Shown here in pieces: positions 11,424 to 21,661 of a DNA stretch of 64,000 nucleotides. Under the pieces are notes generated by a model, which had not been told where the DNA came from, ran no database searches, and saw only the letters and a list, made by a program, of their open reading frames with translations. Position numbers and translations under genes: made by a program. The DNA comes from Saturnia japonica (lineage: Eukaryota > Arthropoda > Insecta > Lepidoptera > Saturniidae). Position 1 is the first letter of the stretch; each line of letters starts with the position of its first letter. Location: positions 14,474,930-14,538,929 of the forward strand of contig CM065325.1 in the NCBI GenBank assembly GCA_033032175.1. Direction: 5' to 3'.

Positions 11424-11660
11424 AATTATTAGGTGGTACGCTCAGTGGTATCGTGTACGGAAACCGCGTCGATCGGTGTGAGTTCGAATCCCTGCAATGA
11501 GTCTGAGCTTTCGGTGAAGGAAAACATCGTGATGAAACCATAGCATGGTTGTAGGGTATTTTATATTGCCCGCCTGGCTAGCTACCACCCTCAAGTTGGC
11601 GTGTTATTATCATTGGCCTCATTAGCACATAATATCCGGTGAGATTGTCGTCATATCGCT
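11424..11660 (+). repeat. tRNA-derived SINE
   Basis: The head has a tRNA-like A box (TACGCTCAGTGGTAT) and a B box (GAGTTCGAATCCC) about 40 bases apart, followed by a tRNA-unrelated body with GGAAAACATCGTGATGAAACC. The same body occurs at 43250-43500, and its distal part again at 47405-47465. It is not a functional tRNA because the acceptor stem does not pair. Confidence 0.7.
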
Positions 11661-12109
11661 AAACCTATAAACGATATTAAAAAAAACAGTTGCACGAACG
11701 GACGGACAGTGTGTCACGCCGCCGCCGGACAGTCTTCAGAAAAGCGTGAAATAGCGGTGATGTCCGTAAATATTTTTTTTTGCATCGAGCTGCACGACTT
11801 CGGTTGGACGAGGGAAACGGAATTGTACAAAAATCTATCTCGAGAGCTGACTTATCCTATTTTATCGTAATATGTTATAGGTTCATAATGTGGGCTCAAG
11901 ATGGTAACATACTAAACCTAAAAATGCCTGTAGATGTTTTTAGTACCACTCCAAGTTTAAAGACTATGTCAAGCGGGTTTTACTGTCAAAAGGTTATTAT
12001 TATAGGGTGGATCATTATGTGAATGATAGTGATGTCTGGAACTGACCCCTCTCTGTGCACCTACTAAATTATTATTGCACCTGTTATATTAACATTTGTA
12101 CAGTTGACA
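11661..12109. other. no gene seen
   Basis: Holds an 80-codon open frame (11780-12022) with no recognisable domain, no splice support and no codon-use signal. I regard it as chance. Confidence 0.45.
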
Positions 12110-12247
12110 AAAAAAGATAAACCCGATCGAGTTTCTTACTGGTTCATCTCGATGTCTGGGATGTTTTCCGAACCGGCAGTAGGGTTTTGACATTCACAAG
12201 TGCCTTCTGAGGGCCTAAATTGAATAAAGATTATTTTGATTTTGAAT
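12110..12247 (+). repeat. LINE/SINE 3' end, uninterrupted copy
   Basis: AAGATAAACCCGATCGAGTTT runs directly into CTCGATGTCTGGGATGTTTT, then TTGAATAAAGATTATTTTGA. This is the uninterrupted form of the repeat at 10572-10955. Confidence 0.65.
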
Positions 12248-12299
12248 CTATTGTAATTTCGTGTTTGTAATAATGGCTGTTTTTCTAACATCAAAAATA

Positions 12300-12552
12300 T
12301 GCTTTCTTTTTTAGATTAGGTGGGTTCAAGGTCGGCCACGTGGTAGTGATACCTATAGTATTGTATGGTGGGTATCATGGAGATCTTTAGCTGACTGGGT
12401 TGCGACTACCATACACATGGTAATAGGTCCGTCATAGTGACTCTCTTTTGATTGGTCGTCTTTCGGAGTCGACCAGTGTATATTCAGCTGCCGGAAGACA
12501 ACAGCTTACCATCAGGTACAGTGTAGTCAATTTATCGTAGTAATAAAAAAAC
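12300..12552 (+). repeat. family H repeat
   Basis: Contains AGATCTTTAGCTGACTGGG and ends CAGCTTACCATCAGGTACAG, TGTAGTCAATTTATC. The distal 45 bases match 56790-56830. It looks like a SINE-type repeat, with no frame. Confidence 0.45.
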
Positions 12553-13029
12553 ATATATGCAGTTTACACGTGAATAATACACCACGCTGGTTATGACGCC
12601 CTTTACCAACGCTTCGTATTACGCAGGCGCACACACACGTACAATGAAGAGACTGAGATAAGTGGTAATACTGTTTAATGCCCATACTCTTCATGTGACG
12701 TAAAAATCTTCTATAAAATCATTTTTTTTATTATTCTAAATTAGATGGGCTCGAACTGTTGACCACTTGTAATATATATACGACAGTGCGTACAAATGTA
12801 GTCGATACACTGCTAAGCCAATTTAAAGACGATCATAGTTGTGAAAAGCCGGAATTAGGTTATCTAAATGTATTTTATCTCATTCTCTCTTAGGCTAAAT
12901 TATGTAGTTTGTTTTTTTGGTTTCATCACTTTTCAAATCGTAACGATGTTAAAGAAATGTATTGCTCCAAAAATTCGTGTAGCATTTATTACAAGACAAT
13001 TTTAAAAAAAAAACAACTTTAATTAATTA

Positions 13030-13215
13030 TTTGTAGTTCCCTGGTGTACCTATCTTCGAAGTCGAAAGTCCAAGGCCAATGAATTTGAGGTATCTCCTTT
13101 TCAATGAAAAAAGAATCATCTAAATCGTTTCATAAAAAAAGAAGTTATACCTGAAAAGTCATTAATGAAAATATACATTCGAAATTATAGAACCTCGTCC
13201 TTTTTGGAACTCGGT
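13030..13215 (+). repeat. dispersed repeat, family G
   Basis: CTATCTTCGAAGTCGAAAGTCC, GAGGTATCTCCTTTTCAATG and TTTTTGGAACTCGGTGAAAA align with the other family G copies. Confidence 0.7.
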
Positions 13216-13625
13216 GAAAAATATTTCGTTTACATGAAATCATGAACCGATGAATGAGAATTTTTTCTGTTTCAATACTTCTAGAAAAGTTGAGGTTAAC
13301 TTTACCAAGTTACGAACGTGAAACCTGTGCCAAAAGATAAACACGATTCCTATACGTGCGCGGTGCATCGCGATCTGAACTCGAAAAGACTAACCCGGCG
13401 TCATAATCTGATATGAAAACTGGCATCGACGCAATTTTCAACTGCACTATACTATAACACAAGAACGTATAGTAAAGTACAGACAAGCTACAATAGAGGA
13501 TTAAAGTTAAAAGCTTAAAAATGAATGAATTAATTAATAATTCATTACAGTTTTTGTTTGTACACCGGCGAGATACAGAAATATAATAGTATACTAAATA
13601 AACAAAATTAAATTAAATGATTATA

Positions 13626-13890
13626 AAAGGACATTAAAACCCCGACTGTAATAAAAACACTTGACTAGAAAAATATAATTTTTAATTTTTGCTTTTTATT
13701 TTATCCCCAGAAGTCGTACTTAAATATTATATAGCCTATCTCACTCCCACAATTAAGACGAATCTAACGACACCTCGATTGCTAAAATCCAGGAAGCCGT
13801 TTAGGTTACAGAGCGTGCCTAAGAAATAGGCATACATACATACATGCGCTCCAAAAACGCAACCCCCATTTTTCGCAGTCTAGTTATAAA
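13626..13890 (+). repeat. MITE family C, near full length
   Basis: Left end ACCCCGACTGTAATAAAAAC and right end TTTTTCGCAGTCTAG are inverted copies of each other (CGACTGY against RCAGTCG). The body has ATATTATATAGCCTAT and GACGAATCTAACGACACC. Confidence 0.65.
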
Positions 13891-14029
13891 TACATACAGG
13901 AACATAATATATTATATAAAATAACAATATAAAATTAAGTTTAAAGCTTTCTCGTCATATTAATACAAATATTATTTGGTCCACGTCCATTCCGGTAGTC
14001 AGTAAATAACGGTAAAACGAGTATATTTA

Positions 14030-14080
14030 TTAGCCTAGTGGTCGTAAGAGCAACTGCTATGATCTATTGAACGAAGATAT
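14030..14080 (+). repeat. tRNA-like SINE head
   Basis: TAGCCTAGTGGTCGTAAGAGC resembles a tRNA A box region. A minus-strand relative lies at 15040-15090 (TAGCCTAGCGGTCGTAAGCG). No clear B box, so confidence is limited. Confidence 0.4.
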
Positions 14081-14214
14081 CGTGATAATTGTTTATTTAG
14101 ATAAGGGCTAAGAATCTAAGGAGTAAAATATTTAAAAAAATCATCAATATCTATTCAGTAGTTTTTGCATGATGCGGGCACAACAGCAAGCCTATATCAT
14201 ATAATATATCTTAT

Positions 14215-14395
14215 TATATTAAGTAAGCAATTCTTGTATATATATATGTAACTGGTTTCTCGGAAACGGATGTAACGATTTGGATGAAACTTTCTATTTA
14301 GATAATGTTTTACGTTCCAAGTATACCTAGATAGGTGTTTTTTTTTTTTTTAAGACTACGAGCAAGGCTCGGTCTCCCAGTTTTTTATATTTATA
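14215..14395 (+). mobile_element. Helitron-like family I
   Basis: TTAAGTAAGCAATTCTTG, a short TA run, TTTCTCGGAAACGGATGTAA, and a hairpin-forming ACGAGCAAGGCTCGGTCTCC near the end. Confidence 0.65.
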
Positions 14396-14496
14396 TAAGT
14401 ATAATCGGTCAACTTGTTCAGAATTTAAAAAATCGCTAACAGAAGCATACAAGATTTTAATTTATTTATTTTTAATAATGACTAACAGCTAATTTA

Positions 14497-14854
14497 TCGT
14501 TATATTAAAATACGTGAAGCAAAAACTGTGTACCCCTATTTAAGCTTATTGCGTGCACGGAAGACTAAGATTTAGCATGGTTAAAATTTATATGGAGAAG
14601 GAGTGCAGAAAGCTCAAATGTATCTATAATATCTGTTACTAATATTTTACACTATATAAATTAATACTGTGAATCCTAACTTGACCAGTGCCATTGAACT
14701 TAGATCCTCCAAAATATTGACATTGTCACTCACTGAAAAGTGACAGTAAGTGATATAATATTCCTTGTTTAGGTTCATACTGCAAAAGTCAAACAGAAAA
14801 TAGTCTATGATTAAAAAGTTGCTGGTCGAATTTCGATCATTGGATGACCGCTAG
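14497..14854 (+). mobile_element. Helitron-like family D
   Basis: Starts TC after an A (14497-14498, TCGTTATATTAAAATACGTG) and ends CTAG (14851-14854). The palindromic GGTCGAATTTCGATC sits about 12 bases upstream of CTAG. 358 bp, no coding capacity. Confidence 0.75.
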
Positions 14855-15039
14855 AATAGATTAAAAACAGCAAAGGAATCTGATAGCCAATAACAAGTCA
14901 TCACGTTTAAAAACCTGTAGAAGTTATAAAAAATGTGAACAACTATACTAGCACAACTGTTATTACTGTGATAATAACAATTAAAAACAGTAGGAAGCAA
15001 AATCGAGACAAGCACTTTCTAACCGAAACCACACTTGAG

Positions 15040-15090
15040 TGGAAAGGATCCAGTCACGCTTACGACCGCTAGGCTACGAGCCTGTTATTA
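15040..15090 (-). repeat. tRNA-like SINE head, inverted
   Basis: Minus-strand TAGCCTAGCGGTCGTAAGCG resembles the head at 14030. Confidence 0.4.
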
Positions 15091-15118
15091 GGATTGAATG
15101 AAACTATGCTACTATTAA

Positions 15119-15180
15119 TGGCGCCGTAACGCTTTACGTTACGAAGCGGTTTACCCTCCCACAAGAAGCTATTACTTCAA
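15119..15180 (+). repeat. 62-bp repeat, family L copy 1
   Basis: TGGCGCCGTAACGCTTTACG followed by AAGCGGTTTACCCTCCCACA. It matches 49315-49376 with six differences over 62 bases by eye. The homology stops on both sides. Confidence 0.6.
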
Positions 15181-15989
15181 AATTTTAATAACAAAGTGAA
15201 ATCATTAATTTCTCGCTTGTTTGATAGTAGTAATATATGGAATTCATAATATATATAAGAAGAAAATTGTGATTTAAGATAATATATCACTCAATAATTT
15301 TATTTATTTACTGGATTAAAACCTATTTGATTACAAAACTTTCTAATTTCATTATGATGTAAGATGTTATTATTATTTTAAAAAAAAATCACATTTGACA
15401 CAAAATGTCAAAACATAACGGTAAAATGGGGAAATTTGGCCTAAAATAAATACCAAAATGTATTATTATCGTTTCTGAGATACGAAAACTTTTCTTCAAA
15501 TGGCTAAGGTAATATGATTTAAGATTTTAATATATAGAGAGTGAATGATGCAATTTGAAGATGTTACCAAATAATAATAATCAATTATAGAAGTGTCTCA
15601 CTGCTAGGCAAAGACTTCATCCCAAAGGAAGGCTACGGCTTAGTTATAACGCCAGTCGAAGACGTATTGGCGATTTAAATCGCCGAGAAATCAACCGTTC
15701 TATATATTGCCCACATACACTGGTACAAAAAGAACATTTCTCAAACGTTCAGGTTATCTCGCGATGTTTGTATATGTGTCGCGATATGTGTTTGTAATAT
15801 TTAACTGTCATCGGTCCTTGATAAGTATGCCATATTTCGAGTTAATCCGACGTTTTGAAGGGGGTCAAATCATGTTCATAGTTTCCGTTACATACATACA
15901 TACGTATGAAACAAATAAAACCGTATATATATATATATTTATAAAGGTTGGTACCTATTTAGCAATTCAGATGTGACATAAAAACATTT
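15181..15989. other. no gene seen
   Basis: The 89-codon frame at 15707-15976 lies in low-complexity sequence and contains a TACATACATACATACG run. No domain is recognisable. Confidence 0.5.
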
Positions 15990-16041
15990 CATCGGACATA
16001 ACTCAACTATGGCGCGAGCGAAGCCGCGAGAAAAGTGCTAG
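15990..16041 (+). mobile_element. Helitron-like 3' end
   Basis: GGCGCGAGCGAAGCCGCGAG followed by AAAAGTGCTAG: a GC-rich hairpin and CTAG at 16038-16041 followed by T. The 5' boundary is not clear. It lies about 60 bases upstream of the first visible exon of the membrane microprotein gene. Confidence 0.6.
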
Positions 16042-16113
16042 TATCATTAATAGAAATACTCTCATAAAGCCTTTTTTTTAAATGTGTTAACTTTTCAGAT
16101 CCTGTAAAAACAT

Positions 16114-16216
16114 ATGGAATGGTGTTTCTTCGGGCCTATGCTGATAGCTGTGGTGATATTCCTTCTGGTCGGAACCATCTTCGAACGTAGGATCGAGACG
16201 GCAATACGTCGCGTCT
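16114..16216 (+). CDS. membrane microprotein, coding exon 1
   Basis: 103 coding bases ending in phase 1 before GTAAGTGAG. Encodes the transmembrane segment and the basic flank. Confidence 0.65.
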
Positions 16217-17598
16217 GTAAGTGAGTTTGTTCTTTATTCCGTTCCGATTTCTCGCTTATAGAAATTATCGTGTTGCAATTCTATAATGGCAGTACAGGAT
16301 TTTACAATATTTAAATCTATAAAATATGTCGTCAAACATCTAACCAATGTATAAGTAGCTTTATAAGCTAAACTTTCGTACCGTAACATGTTACAGGTTA
16401 AAATTAAAATTAAATAATATCAGCTTTCATTCACATAAGTAACATCCATAGTTGTTTAATAAAAAGCGAAGGAATGACCTTATACCTATGTAACGTAACC
16501 GCTAATATTAAATATAACTCCGACGTTTTTTTTCTAGTTTACTTCGTAAAATATAGATTGACTACATATTACTACTAACTATATATGAAATATATAGTCC
16601 GCCGTACGTTAATTAGATGGGAAGCAACATCGAGTGTTAACAAAAGTGAAGTTGTTATGTTACCACTCCGCGCAACATATTTGCGCATCTTATCCTGAAC
16701 GTCTGTATATTATACTCAACTTACTTGTACACGGAAGTGATTATAAAATATATAAGTAATTTAAATTTGCCTATTGCATATAGTTATATTTCAAGACTAG
16801 CTGTGCCCGCGGCTTCACTCACGTGGACTACAGAATGCCCGCGTGAATCTTGCTTCCCCGCTCCCGGCTATTTTAAAGACAAACATGCTTATTGTGGCTG
16901 TTCCTTAGAAGATAGACATATACTCTTGCTGACTTTTTTGTAGATCCTTTTAATGGTTACAATTGTGTAGTACATTAATTTGCTATATCTCTTATGGTTT
17001 ACTCAGCATAAGCCATTTAAGCGCCCGAATTGATTCATTATAACCAGTTTTTTTTTTAATTTATGCGGAGCCCTAATTTTTTTCCTAAAATAAAAGTAGC
17101 CTAAGTTACTCCCTATATCATCAGCTATCTATCAGTGAAAGTGTCGTCAGACAGACGGACGGGTGTTATTTTGACATTACAAACAGACACTTCAATTTTA
17201 TTAATTGTATAGATAACTCTTTCTTAAAGAGTAAAAGAGTCGTCAATTTGGACACGTGCCATTTGTTTACCTTTAGCGATTGGTATTTCAAACACGTTAA
17301 ATACGTCAACATGGCGCTAGTCTCTGTCGATACAATATGATCACCTTTTAGCGATCACAATTATTTAAGGATCTCATCTTTCTGCAGTTATCTCTAAAGT
17401 TCGATTGGTAAAAGTGTTTAAATATATATTACAGTGGTCCAGCGACAAATGCAAATACAACAGCAGCAGGAACAGAATAACCCGCCCACCGCTGGGACTG
17501 GAGGGCAGTCCCAGTCCACTACAATGCGATCTCCCTCTCTACGCAACATGATTAATCCAATAAATCCATGCGTCGCCGTACCAACCACACAAACTTGA
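16114..17598 (+). CDS. single-pass membrane microprotein, two coding exons
   Basis: Spliced coding sequence 16114-16216 + 17435-17598, 88 residues. Donor TCT|GTAAGT at 16217 and acceptor TTACAG| at 17434 join in phase 1. Residues 1-34 begin MEWCFFGPMLIAVVIFLLVG, giving a transmembrane segment at about residues 6-23, followed by a basic juxtamembrane stretch (FERRIETAIRRVLVQRQ). Residues 40-48 are Gln-rich; the rest is Pro/Ser/Thr/Asn-rich and probably disordered. Start choice: a TTTTCAG acceptor at 16098 precedes the ATG and an in-frame TAA lies at 16105 between them, so the 5' leader must come from an unseen upstream exon and translation must start at 16114. I do not recognise the family. 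The intron-joined frame, good splice sites and a poly(A) signal 100 bases after the stop support a real gene. A short membrane-anchored adaptor or regulator is only a guess. Confidence 0.65.
16797..17213 (-). mobile_element. Helitron-like family B in the microprotein intron
   Basis: 417 bp. The minus-strand 3' end is CTAG at 16797-16800 next to CTGTGCCCGCGGCTTCACTC, and the 5' end is TC (complement of 17212-17213) in TCTATACAATTAATAAAATT. Both ends lie in A/T context, so this looks like a complete element. Confidence 0.8.
17435..17598 (+). CDS. membrane microprotein, coding exon 2
   Basis: 164 bases after a TATATATTACAG acceptor, stop TGA at 17596. Encodes the Gln-rich and Pro/Ser/Thr-rich tail ending PCVAVPTTQT. 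Confidence 0.65.
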
Positions 17599-17698
17599 AA
17601 CGAAGAAAGAAAATTAACTTTTTGAAATCGTTTTTTTAATTCTCAGAATTGTTTTACCTCAACAAAATATACTTACATTGATTTTGTATCAAAAGATA

Positions 17699-17704
17699 AA
17701 TAAA
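17699..17704 (+). terminator. poly(A) signal AATAAA
   Basis: First canonical AATAAA after the microprotein stop codon, 100 bases downstream. This is the likely 3' end signal of that gene. Confidence 0.55.
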
Positions 17705-17799
17705 GAAGTAATTTAATTATTCTCTTTTTACTCTTTAAAGGTTGAGCGAGCGATCCCTAAACACGACAAACCAAAAGAAAGTCAATGGGAAGATGTTTA

Positions 17800-17960
17800 T
17801 TTTATTATGAATATCTGGGCGACCGAGCTCAGCTCGGTGTCTTGAATACAAAAAAAGGAAATACCTATTTAGCTAAACTTTAGCTAAATACAAAGTTTCG
17901 TCGAAATCGTTGGAACCGTTTCTGAGAAATCAATTACAAGAATTGCTCACTTAATATAAT
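17800..17960 (-). mobile_element. Helitron-like family I, inverted
   Basis: The minus strand carries the hairpin sequence CACCGAGCTGAGCTCGGTCG near its 3' end and GAGCAATTCTTG at its 5' end. Confidence 0.65.
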
Positions 17961-18039
17961 AAGCTATGTATAGTGGTCGCGGTCCCAACCAACCGCTTTT
18001 AATTTATCAATGTGTTAACATGAAACTGAAATAACTATT

Positions 18040-18238
18040 TAAAAAACGAATTCGGCTCCACACCGCCAACGTTGGGTCCAAAGCGTCGCCACACCAACAG
18101 CCATAGATGTAGTATAAAACAGCCGTCAACATTAGGGTCCAATATATCCAAGTCCGGTGAAGCTGTAAAAGCCGCAGCGGCTTTAGGGCCCCTCAGGCTA
18201 ACAATGTAGTCAGATCTAAAAAAAAATAGGGTCCAATA
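18040..18238. repeat. unclassified repeat fragment
   Basis: GTGAAGCTGTAAAAGCCGC ... GGGCCCCTCAGGCTAACAAT matches about 26380-26450 (GCGAAGCTTTAAAAGCCGTC ... GGCCCCTAAGGCTAACAGTA). It abuts the start of a family B element, which probably inserted here. Confidence 0.45.
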
Positions 18239-18734
18239 TCTATACAATTAATAAAACTGCAGTGTCTGTTTTCAATTTTAAAATAACAGCTTTTTACTAA
18301 ATGCACATGAAGTATAATATGATACCTATAACAAAAAACCCCTTTTTAAAATTTAGCTCTGTCTGTTTTTTCTGGTTAATCTCGGAAACGGTCACATCTA
18401 TGTTGACAGGACTTTCACTGGTAGATAGCTGATGTTATAAGGAGTAGCTAATGCTAATTTTATTTTAGAAAAAGAATTAGGGTTCCGCGCAAAATAAAAA
18501 AACCGGTCACGGTGTATCAATTCAGACGCTTAAATAGCTTACACTGAGTAAACTTTAAGAGATATATTAAATTAATGTACTACATAATTGCAAACATTAA
18601 AAATACTTCTAAGGAACACCCACAATAAGCATTTTTATCTTTAAAATAACCGGGAGCGGGAGAGCAAAATTCGCGCGTGTTCCCGATTGATAGCATTATG
18701 TAGTCTACGTGAGCGAAGCCGCGGACACAGCTAG
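18239..18734 (+). mobile_element. Helitron-like family B, full length
   Basis: TC at 18239 (TCTATACAATTAATAAAACT), CTAG at 18731-18734 followed by T, with the hairpin-forming GAGCGAAGCCGCGGACACAG just before it. 496 bp, non-coding. Confidence 0.8.
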
Positions 18735-19084
18735 TCAAAAATAAATGAAAAATGCTTAAATGTAATTGCGTTGTAATAATTAAAATCAAAAAAATTGGTT
18801 CATGCCACTCGTCTGCTCTTCGAAACGAGAAGCTTACAATAATATACCTAAATGAGATAGTGTAGAAAATTGTGGGTAATTGTATTTGATGAGCTAAAAT
18901 CGTCTACCCCCCGAAGCAGCCGGGCGTGGCTCGGATATAATATTTTAGAAACTCCCTACGGGTCGGACCGAGGTTTTACCCGTAGATGTTGATTTGATAA
19001 TATATTGTTATAACACGTTAATTAGTAATAGTGCTACTGTACTAAAATATTCAGTGAGATTGAATGACGTTCAAGTTTATTGTA

Positions 19085-19215
19085 CCATTCCTTAGAGTAA
19101 GCTTCAAGTTGTATAGTTTATAACCTTTCTCAATAACTAGGCTTCAAAATGCATAGGATTTTGAAAATTTGACCTATAGTTCCAGAGATTAGCGCGTCAA
19201 AATAATTAAACAATA
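19085..19215 (-). mobile_element. Helitron-like family K fragment
   Basis: TATAGTTCCAGAGATTAGCG and CAATAACTAGGCTTC match the 5' half of the better copy at 42741-43000 in reverse. Confidence 0.45.
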
Positions 19216-19335
19216 TCTTGAAGCAATCACTCATGGTAACAAAGTAACAAAGATTACACGAGCCTACAAGCATCTGTGGAAAATCCTGTAGCGCGGACTG
19301 GATGGACTCACCGGGCGTTGGACGACGTACTGATC

Positions 19336-19569
19336 CAGTATTCGGCAAAGTGCGGCTCCAGAGCCGCATGTGGCTCTTTGGCCAAGGATATACAAGCACA
19401 TTTTTCGCATTTATTTATTAAGTATGAAATTTAATTTTATTTAGTGTTACTACTTAATTAGTGTAATAAAAGTTTACTAAACAAGCAGATTTGGCTCCCA
19501 ATTTCTTTTAAATCGTTGTAATGTTCATATTTGGCTCTTTGGCTAATAATTTTGCCGACCACGGCACTG
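19336..19569. repeat. hAT-like MITE, copy 1
   Basis: Left end CAGTATTCGGCAAAGTGCGG, right end GCCGACCACGGCACTG. It is homologous throughout to 61849-62064, which preserves the CAGTGGTTGGCAAA and TTTGCCGACCACTG inverted ends better. CAGTGGT termini are typical of hAT elements. No frame. Confidence 0.6.
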
Positions 19570-19629
19570 ACCGAACCATGGGCCATTATCGTACGGGATG
19601 CAGGTACGTAGCCACATATTCCTTCGATA

Positions 19630-20060
19630 TCTATCTCGTATAATAAAGCAGAAGAGTTTTTTTCGTTTGTTTGTTTAAACACGGAAATCTCATTTGGATT
19701 CGAAAATCTTTTTTATATGATAGCTAAATTCACGAAAAATAGTATAAGCTATCTAGCACATAACTATATCTCTCAGCTAGCCTTAAATATTGATATTTGT
19801 CAAGTAAGTCGGAACACAAAGCTCTCCAAAAGTGCTTTATCCACGTGCGCTGCCTTAATGGTTAATGATACGTAAATATAATGTTCTACAAAAATATCTT
19901 TACTTAGTATACCTAAAAATAAGTTCGCGATAGTATATACCTATCTGTTATAGATAAGCCACAATAAGGTATTTTGTGACAAAAAGTTTGTTGAGGTTTA
20001 AAAAGTGATTCACGAGCATAGTCAAGTTGCTTTTTTTTAAACATATTAATTATATTTTGA
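19630..20060 (+). mobile_element. Helitron-like family A, 3'-truncated
   Basis: Starts TC after an A (19629/19630) and follows the 490-1175 copy through the CAAGTAAGTCGGAA and GATAAGCCACAATAAGGT blocks. The CTAG end is absent; a C-rich block follows. Confidence 0.7.
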
Positions 20061-20069
20061 TTTTGGCAT

Positions 20070-20150
20070 CCCCTGAAACTACCACCCGGGGCGAGTGGCC
20101 GGGTAGCCCCCCTCCCCCACCGCACCCCCACCCCTCCAACCCAACCCGTG
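20070..20150 (-). other. C-rich / G-quadruplex-prone block
   Basis: Positions 20106-20148 read on the minus strand contain at least seven runs of three or more G within 45 bases. This is striking in such AT-rich DNA. It could be part of an unrecognised mobile element. The minus-strand frame across it is low-complexity and not a convincing gene. Confidence 0.6.
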
Positions 20151-21028
20151 ACTATTATATAAATAACGCAGAAATATAAAGAAAATTTTCAATCACAACG
20201 AAGCCTAGCGCCTGATTATATTATTATAGCAAAAAATATTTATGTACGTAAGCGCCTGGCTCCGTGGCCAAAGGTAATATTTTACAAAGCCCAAGAGAGT
20301 TTACAGTCCGAGGCTCACACTAATATGCCGTTTACTAAATAATTTATTAAATAGAGTTATTACTATTGCCATTTTCTATGATTTTGGAATAAATTGTTTA
20401 ATTTATTTTCTGCTTAGGACATTTCTAACAATGTTGAATGTAGGTAATAAATCTGAGTTAGTATCTACATCAGTGCCTATAAGTATAAGAATTCGTAAAA
20501 TAGTTTTGGACACTGCGAAAGAACTACCTACAAAGCTTAATTTTACAATTTATTTATTTATTTAATTTGAATGTTTGTTTAACAATGACACTCAAACGGC
20601 TCGACAGATTCTAATGAAATTTGACATAGAAGTCGAGTAATGTCGTCGAATACTTTTTTTATTTAAAATGTTGATGTGTATTAAAATAAATTCCCTTGTT
20701 CAACAATTCTAAACGAAAATCAAATCTAGTTCAACAGATGCCCGCTCAGATGTTTGTTAGACTAATCTAGTTTTAAAGTGTATATAATTTGCGAAGGTGA
20801 GCAAATCAAATCGGGTCGTACGAGGCGACGCGACGAGACGTGTTGAATGACTGAAAGTGTCAATTTAACCTTAGCATTGTAGGTAAATAGAATGCGGTAG
20901 GTATGTGAAGTTGCGTTTACACAAAGACGTGTACTTGGACGAGCACTAGCGCGAATGCTATCTATACAAGTATAAAGTTCAAGAGATTTTGTGTTTTGAA
21001 AAGTCAACAAGCAGATTTATAAAGATAT
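20151..21028. other. no gene seen
   Basis: An 82-codon minus-strand frame at 20762-21010 has no domain, and the sequence around 20920-20960 (CGTGTACTTGGACGAGCACT) looks like repeat DNA. No exon called. Confidence 0.45.
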
Positions 21029-21170
21029 TTTTTGAAGTGAAACTTCTTTGCGCACTTGAGGGTAAAATTTTTACGGATGAAACGTGTCACGAAGATGTGA
21101 AACGTTTTGAGAGAGAGAGGGAGAGAGCGATTGAGACCGATTGAGACGAGAATGAGAAAGAGCGAACGTA
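21029..21170 (+). repeat. family F repeat
   Basis: TTTTGAAGTGAAACTTCTTTG, then GGATGAAACGTGTCACGAAG and a GA-rich run. Shared with 5511-5610 and, inverted, with 34190-34250. Confidence 0.55.
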
Positions 21171-21451
21171 GCCATGGAGACAATGTGTAAACAGTGATTT
21201 AAATTTATAAATAAACATTTTGTGATAAATTTGTAAATCGTCCTATACTAAGCAGTTGTTCAGAGTAAGTAATACATTTGTTATCTTTTTATTAATTTAC
21301 AATTTTTTATGTTAATTCGATTGAAAGTTAGGAAGTTTTAATATTTACAAATAACATGTGGCATTTTAATTTGCCACTCGTAATTTAAGAATTAATATAC
21401 TATTTTTCATAAAATAAAAATACATACATTATTAGGTCGAATTTAAACGAA

Positions 21452-21635
21452 TTTTTGACGTGACAACGTCTTATAAATTGGTTTGCCGGGTGACACTTCA
21501 AGAAACTGCGTTACGCTCCGCTCACGTTATGCGCTCACAATGAGAGCGAGTGAGAGGCACGCGTCCCTTCCACTCGGGCATGGTTAGCCCGCCTAAGAGC
21601 GAGAGAGACAGACATAAAGTCGTTGTCACGTAAAA
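21452..21635. repeat. MITE with ACGTGACAACG ends
   Basis: Left TTTTTGACGTGACAACGTCT and right GTCGTTGTCACGTAAAA are inverted (core ACGTGACAACG). The interior is GC-rich with TTACGCTCCGCTCACG and GAGCGAGTGAGAGG. 184 bp, non-coding. Related sequence may extend to about 21670, next to the mariner. Confidence 0.6.
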
Positions 21636-21661
21636 CTTTCGCCCGTATACCGACTTTACAG

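Noticed and set aside
11424..11500. tRNA gene
   Set aside because: A and B boxes are present but the acceptor and anticodon stems do not pair, and the body continues as a SINE found elsewhere.
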